From: Caballeronia cordobensis
Lineage (GTDB): Bacteria > Pseudomonadota > Gammaproteobacteria > Burkholderiales > Burkholderiaceae
Direction: 5' to 3'
Assembly (NCBI RefSeq): GCF_001544575.2
Contig: NZ_FCNY02000020.1
Location: 1 to 64,000 of the forward strand
Length of the DNA stretch: 64,000 bases
Positions within the stretch are counted from its first letter, which is position 1. The number at the start of each line of letters is the position of its first letter. The translations under genes were made by a program, and so were the position numbers. Shown here piece after piece: positions 60,423 to 64,000 of this stretch. The notes beneath the pieces were generated by a model that saw only the letters and a program-made list of their open reading frames with translations, made no database searches and was not told where the DNA came from.

Positions 60423-61703
60423 ATGCCGATGAAACTCGACTCCTACTGGCTCGATACCGCGCCCGCGATGACGTTCGCGTGCGAAGGCCCGGCCGACGGT
60501 CAGGCCGATGTCGCCGTGATCGGCGGCGGGTTCACGGGCCTGTCGGCGGCGCTCGCATTGGCCAGGCGCGGCGCGTCCGTCGTCGTGCTCGATGCCGGGC
60601 GCATCGGCGGCGGCGCGTCGGGCCGCAACGGCGGGCAGTGCAATACGGGCGTCGCGCAGGATTATGCGGCGCTGCGCGCGCAACTCGGCGTCGAGCGTGC
60701 GCAAGGGTGTTATCGCGCGTATGCGGCGGCTGTCGATACCGTCGAGCGTCTAATCAAGGAAGAGGGGATCGATTGCGACTATCTCGCGTCGGGCAAGCTG
60801 AAGCTCGCCGCGAAGCCGCATCATCTCGAACACATCGCGAAGACCGCCGAGCTGATCCGGCGTGAAGTGGACCCGGACATCGATTTGCTCGATCGCGAAC
60901 GGGTCCGCGACGAAGTGCAATCCGACGCCTTTTACGGCGGCTTGCTGCAACGTCACGGCGGACAGATGCATATGGGCAAGTTCGCGGCCGGACTGGCGCA
61001 AGCCGCGTCTCGCCGGGGCGCGCGTCTTTACGAACATGCCGAAGTCACGGCGATCACGAAAGAAGGCGGCGGCTGGCGCATCGATTCGAAGCGGGGCAGC
61101 TTGCGCGCGAAGCAGGTTTTGATCGCGACGGGGCCGTCGAAACATGGCCCGTTCGCGTGGTACCGGCGCAGGCTGGCGCCGGTCGGCTCGTTCATCATCG
61201 TGACGGAGCCGTTGCCTCTGCAGCAGTTGCAGCAACTGCTGCCGAACCGGCGCTCGTACACGACGAGCCGCCTCATGCACAACTATTTTCGCGTGACGCC
61301 CGATGCGCGCCTGCTGCTCGGCGGACGCGCGCGCTTCACCGCATCGGAACGTCCTTCGGATGCGAAGAGCGGACGCATTCTGCAGGCCAATCTCGCCGCC
61401 ATCTTTCCGGCGCTGGCCAACGTGCGCATCGACTATTGCTGGGGCGGTCTCGTCGATATCACCGCGGACCGCCTGCCGCGCGCGGGCCAGCACGACGGCC
61501 TCTATTTCTCGATGGGCTACAGCGGCCACGGCACGCAGATGTCGACGCACATGGGCCAGGTCATGGCCGACGTGATGAACGGCAACGCAGACGCGAATCC
61601 GTGGCGCGATTTCGACTGGCCCGCCATTCCCGGCCATACGGGCAAGCCCTGGTTTCTGCCGCTCGTCGGCGCGTATTACTCGATCAAAGACGTCTTCTAT
61701 TGA
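60423..61703 (+). CDS. FAD-dependent amine/amino acid oxidase-like protein (DAO family)
   Basis: This 426-aa flavoprotein has the N-terminal dinucleotide motif VIGGGFTGLSAALALARRG (about 33-51) and the GASGRNGGQ loop typical of PuuB/OrdL-type gamma-glutamylputrescine or amino acid oxidases. Near the C terminus, GGLVDITADRLPRAG and YFSMGYSGHGTQMSTHMGQ close the flavin site. Such enzymes oxidise secondary or primary amines to aldehydes, which the aldehyde dehydrogenase at 58074 could take up. An in-frame ATG at 60429 is also possible. The gene lies 79 bases upstream of the second binding protein. Confidence 0.88.
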   Translation: MPMKLDSYWLDTAPAMTFACEGPADGQADVAVIGGGFTGLSAALALARRGASVVVLDAGRIGGGASGRNGGQCNTGVAQDYAALRAQLGVERAQGCYRAYAAAVDTVERLIKEEGIDCDYLASGKLKLAAKPHHLEHIAKTAELIRREVDPDIDLLDRERVRDEVQSDAFYGGLLQRHGGQMHMGKFAAGLAQAASRRGARLYEHAEVTAITKEGGGWRIDSKRGSLRAKQVLIATGPSKHGPFAWYRRRLAPVGSFIIVTEPLPLQQLQQLLPNRRSYTTSRLMHNYFRVTPDARLLLGGRARFTASERPSDAKSGRILQANLAAIFPALANVRIDYCWGGLVDITADRLPRAGQHDGLYFSMGYSGHGTQMSTHMGQVMADVMNGNADANPWRDFDWPAIPGHTGKPWFLPLVGAYYSIKDVFY

Positions 61704-61782
61704 AGCATCGAAGCAAAGACAGGCGGCCGCCATTCCATAACGAGCCGTCGAACATCCACAAGCCCTTATCGCGGAGAAGTTC

Positions 61783-63405
61783 ATGAGCATCGACACATCG
61801 CCTGAAGCACTTGCCCATGCCGATGCAGGCAAACGGCTCGAAGAACTGACGCGCCGTGGCGCGTCGCGCCGCAACGTCCTGCGCGCGATGGCCGCGGGCG
61901 GACTGCTTACCGTGACGGGCACGGGGCTGCTCTCCGCGAGCGGCGCGGCCTTCGCGCAGGACAAGCCGAAGCAGGGCGGGCGCATTCGCGTGGCGACGCA
62001 GTCGTCGTCGGCGGCGGACACGCTCGATCCGGCGAAGGGCTCGCTCGGCACCGACTACGCGCGTGGATTCATGTTCTACAGCGGCCTGACCGAACTCGAC
62101 AATCATCTCGGCGCGAAGATGGCGCTCGCCGAATCGCTCGAAACGAAGGACGCGACCGTATGGGTCGTGAAGCTGCGCAGCGGCGTGCAGTTCCACGACG
62201 GCAAGTCGCTCACGCCGCAGGACGTCATCTACTCGCTGATGCGCCATAAGGACCCGGCGGTCGGCTCGAAGGCGAAGACGCTCGCCGATCAGTTCAAGGA
62301 GGTCAAGGCGACCGGCCCGAACGAGCTGACCATCACGTTGACGGGCGCGAACGCCGATCTGCCCGTGATTCTCGCGGACTCGCACTTTCTCATCATCAAG
62401 GACGGCACGACGGACTTCAAGACGGCGGTCGGCACGGGCCCGTTCAAGGTCAAGGAATTTGCGCCGGGCGTGCGTACGGTCGGCGTGCGCAACGAGAAGT
62501 ACTGGAAGCCGGGGATGCCGCATCTGGACGAGGTGGAACTGATCGGCATCGCGGATGAGCCCGCGCGCGTGAACGCGCTCATATCGGGCGACGTGCAGCT
62601 CATCAACGCGGTGAGCGCGCGTTCGACCGAGCGCATCAAGGGCACGCAGGGTTTCGCGGTGCTCGAAACGAAGACCGGCCAGTACACCGATCTCATCATG
62701 CGCGACGATGGCGGCATCACCGGCAACGCCGATTTCCGCCGCGGCATGATGTATCTGATGGACCGCGAGCAGATGAGGAAGACGATCTTCCGCGGCTATG
62801 GCGCGATCGGCAACGATCAACCGATCGATCCGACCAACAAGTACTACATGACCGGCCTGCCGCAGCGCGCGTTCGATCCCGAGAAGGCGAAGTTCCATTT
62901 CCAGAAAGCGAAGGTCGGCAACACGCCGATTCAGTTGTATGCGTCGCCGGCAGCCGAAGGCTCCGTCGAAATGGCCGTGCTGATGCAGCAGGTCGCGCCG
63001 CAGGCGGGCATCAATCTGCAGGTGACCCGCGTGCCGTCCGACGGCTACTGGTCGAACCACTGGATGAAGCATCCGCTCGGTTTCGGCAACATCAACGCGC
63101 GCCCGAGCGCGGACGTGATCTTCACGCAGTTCTTCAAGTCCGACGCGCCGTGGAACGAAGCCAACTGGAAGAGCGCGCAGTTCGATCAACTGCTCGTGAG
63201 CGCGCGCGGCGAGCCGGACGACGCCAAGCGCAAGAAGCTCTACGGCGACATGCAGGAGCTCGTGCACAAGGACGGCGGCATCGGCATTCCGATGTTCCAG
63301 AGCTCGCTCGATGCGCACACGACGAAGCTGAAGGGGCTCGGCGGCATTCCGCTCGCGGGTCTGATGGGCTGGATGTTCGCGGAGAACGTGTGGCTCGACG
63401 CATGA
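61783..63405 (+). CDS. Peptide/nickel-type ABC substrate-binding protein (SBP family 5), copy 2
   Basis: This is a 540-aa paralogue of the protein at 55388, sharing DTLDPAKGSLGTDYARGFMF, VQFHDGKSLTPQDVIYSLMR and GTGPFKVKEFAPG. The N terminus carries a Tat-like SRRNVLRAMAAGGLL and likely cleavage after AFAQ. GGAG precedes the ATG. It is directly upstream of an ABC permease, separated by a strong hairpin, so it is the likely dedicated binding protein. Having two versions suggests two related ligands feeding one transporter. Confidence 0.9.
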   Translation: MSIDTSPEALAHADAGKRLEELTRRGASRRNVLRAMAAGGLLTVTGTGLLSASGAAFAQDKPKQGGRIRVATQSSSAADTLDPAKGSLGTDYARGFMFYSGLTELDNHLGAKMALAESLETKDATVWVVKLRSGVQFHDGKSLTPQDVIYSLMRHKDPAVGSKAKTLADQFKEVKATGPNELTITLTGANADLPVILADSHFLIIKDGTTDFKTAVGTGPFKVKEFAPGVRTVGVRNEKYWKPGMPHLDEVELIGIADEPARVNALISGDVQLINAVSARSTERIKGTQGFAVLETKTGQYTDLIMRDDGGITGNADFRRGMMYLMDREQMRKTIFRGYGAIGNDQPIDPTNKYYMTGLPQRAFDPEKAKFHFQKAKVGNTPIQLYASPAAEGSVEMAVLMQQVAPQAGINLQVTRVPSDGYWSNHWMKHPLGFGNINARPSADVIFTQFFKSDAPWNEANWKSAQFDQLLVSARGEPDDAKRKKLYGDMQELVHKDGGIGIPMFQSSLDAHTTKLKGLGGIPLAGLMGWMFAENVWLDA

Positions 63406-63424
63406 ACGTGCTGTAGCACCGGAC

Positions 63425-63453
63425 GCGCGCCGCCGCTTTGCATGGCGGCGCGC
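63425..63453 (+). other. Strong hairpin between binding protein and permease
   Basis: A perfect 10-bp GC stem (63425-63434 with 63444-63453) encloses a 9-base loop in the 79-base gap between the binding-protein stop and the permease start. No T run follows. Hairpins in this position often protect the upstream mRNA, so that the binding protein is made in excess over the permease. Confidence 0.55.
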
Positions 63454-63484
63454 GATGACAACCTTCAACGAGAGGCGATATCCG

Positions 63485-64000
63485 ATGAAAGTTCATGCGC
63501 AACGACTCGTCGCCGCGCGCTTCGGCCTCGCGCTGCTCACGCTGCTGATCGTGTCGATGGTGGTGTTCGGCATTACCGGTCTCTTGCCGGGCGATGCCGC
63601 GCAACAGGCGCTCGGCCAGGCCGCGACACCGGAGCAGGTGGAAGCGCTGCGTCATCAGTTCGGCCTCGACCAGCCCGCGATCACGCGTTACATGCAATGG
63701 CTCGTGCATGTCGTGACGGGCAACTTCGGCACGTCGCTGTCGAACAATCTGCCCGTGAGCGAGCTCATCGCCACGCGTCTGCCGAACTCGCTCGTGCTCG
63801 CCGGGCTGACGGCGCTCGTCTCGGTGCCGGTCGCGCTTTTCATCGGCATTGCATCGGCGATGTATCGCGGCTCGCTCTTGGATCGCACGCTCAACGTGCT
63901 CACGCTTTCGACCGTCGCGGTGCCGGAGTTTCTCGTCGCGACCATCGCGGTGCTGATCTTCGCGGTGAAGCTGCGCTGGCTGCCCGCGCTGTCGTATCTC
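63485..64000 (+). CDS. Dipeptide-type ABC transporter permease (DppB-like), truncated by window end
   Basis: The first 172 residues of an inner-membrane permease are visible. An N-terminal helix (ALLTLLIVSMVVFGITGLLPGD) is followed by the DppB/OppB hallmark FGLDQPAITRYMQWLVHVVTGNFGTS and further helices (LPNSLVLAGLTALVSVPVAL). GAGAGG lies upstream of the ATG. It runs off the right edge; the second permease and ATPases are presumably beyond. It likely works with the binding protein at 61783 and possibly that at 55388. Confidence 0.9.
   Translation, partial: MKVHAQRLVAARFGLALLTLLIVSMVVFGITGLLPGDAAQQALGQAATPEQVEALRHQFGLDQPAITRYMQWLVHVVTGNFGTSLSNNLPVSELIATRLPNSLVLAGLTALVSVPVALFIGIASAMYRGSLLDRTLNVLTLSTVAVPEFLVATIAVLIFAVKLRWLPALSYL

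Noticed and set aside
1..64000. CRISPR arrays, rRNA genes, intact insertion sequences, prophage
   Set aside because: No regularly spaced repeats, rRNA-like stretches, transposases, integrases or phage structural genes were seen on reading both strands.

Overview
The window is GC-rich DNA with short intergenic gaps, many LysR-type regulators and strongly codon-biased genes. It looks like a Burkholderiaceae chromosome, most likely Caballeronia, Paraburkholderia or Burkholderia. The density of catabolic, transport and regulatory genes suggests a secondary or accessory replicon region. The genus is inferred from gene style and content and is not proven by any marker gene.

Layout: 1-7.6 kb holds a 3-hydroxyisobutyrate-dehydrogenase-like gene divergent from a LysR gene, then a tight operon (tartrate/malate-type dehydrogenase, aldehyde dehydrogenase, DUF2520 protein), and an SDR divergent from a second LysR gene. 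7.6-13.5 kb holds small housekeeping and orphan genes: BON, NUDIX, CHAD, DUF2278, an MFS drug exporter and a GT2 glycosyltransferase. 13.5-22.5 kb is an organosulfur acquisition locus: FMN reductase, sulfonate-type ABC transporter, MBL-fold hydrolase, SfnB-like flavoprotein, LLM flavin monooxygenase and a four-rhodanese protein. 22.7-26.6 kb holds a nitroreductase, a ribbon-helix-helix protein translationally coupled to an FkbO/Hyg5/XanB2-type chorismatase, a LysR gene and an EamA exporter. 26.6-27.0 kb carries an orphan CcdA antitoxin followed by a decayed ccdB. 27.0-32.6 kb is a LysR-controlled beta-oxidation module. 32.7-34.3 kb pairs a Tat-exported alpha/beta hydrolase with a P460-type cytochrome.

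34.3-44.8 kb is signalling-rich: a diguanylate cyclase, a hybrid histidine kinase, then (after a glutamate-type binding protein and a DAACS symporter) a three-gene module. That module has two near-identical-architecture kinases (cNMP-like domain plus HisKA/HATPase) flanking a receiver/glutaredoxin-like/thioredoxin-reductase-like fusion whose redox cysteines are all replaced. It is the best candidate for an undescribed system. 44.8-48.2 kb holds a stand-alone NuoM-like subunit and a type II NADH dehydrogenase, followed by a LysR gene. That gene's 3' end runs into a small, less GC-rich toxin/immunity island beside tRNA-Leu(GAG), and the immunity-like gene has lost its own stop. 51-64 kb holds a YbdG-like MscS channel, then a LysR-controlled catabolic cluster (flavin dehydrogenase, two paralogous peptide-type binding proteins, aldehyde dehydrogenase, type II haloacid dehalogenase-like protein, FAD amine-oxidase-like protein, ABC permease running off the end). 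The cluster is plausibly for an N-methylated amine or betaine-like compound.

No rRNA, CRISPR array, intact insertion sequence or prophage was seen. All functions are from reading protein sequence and motifs; no database search was run.
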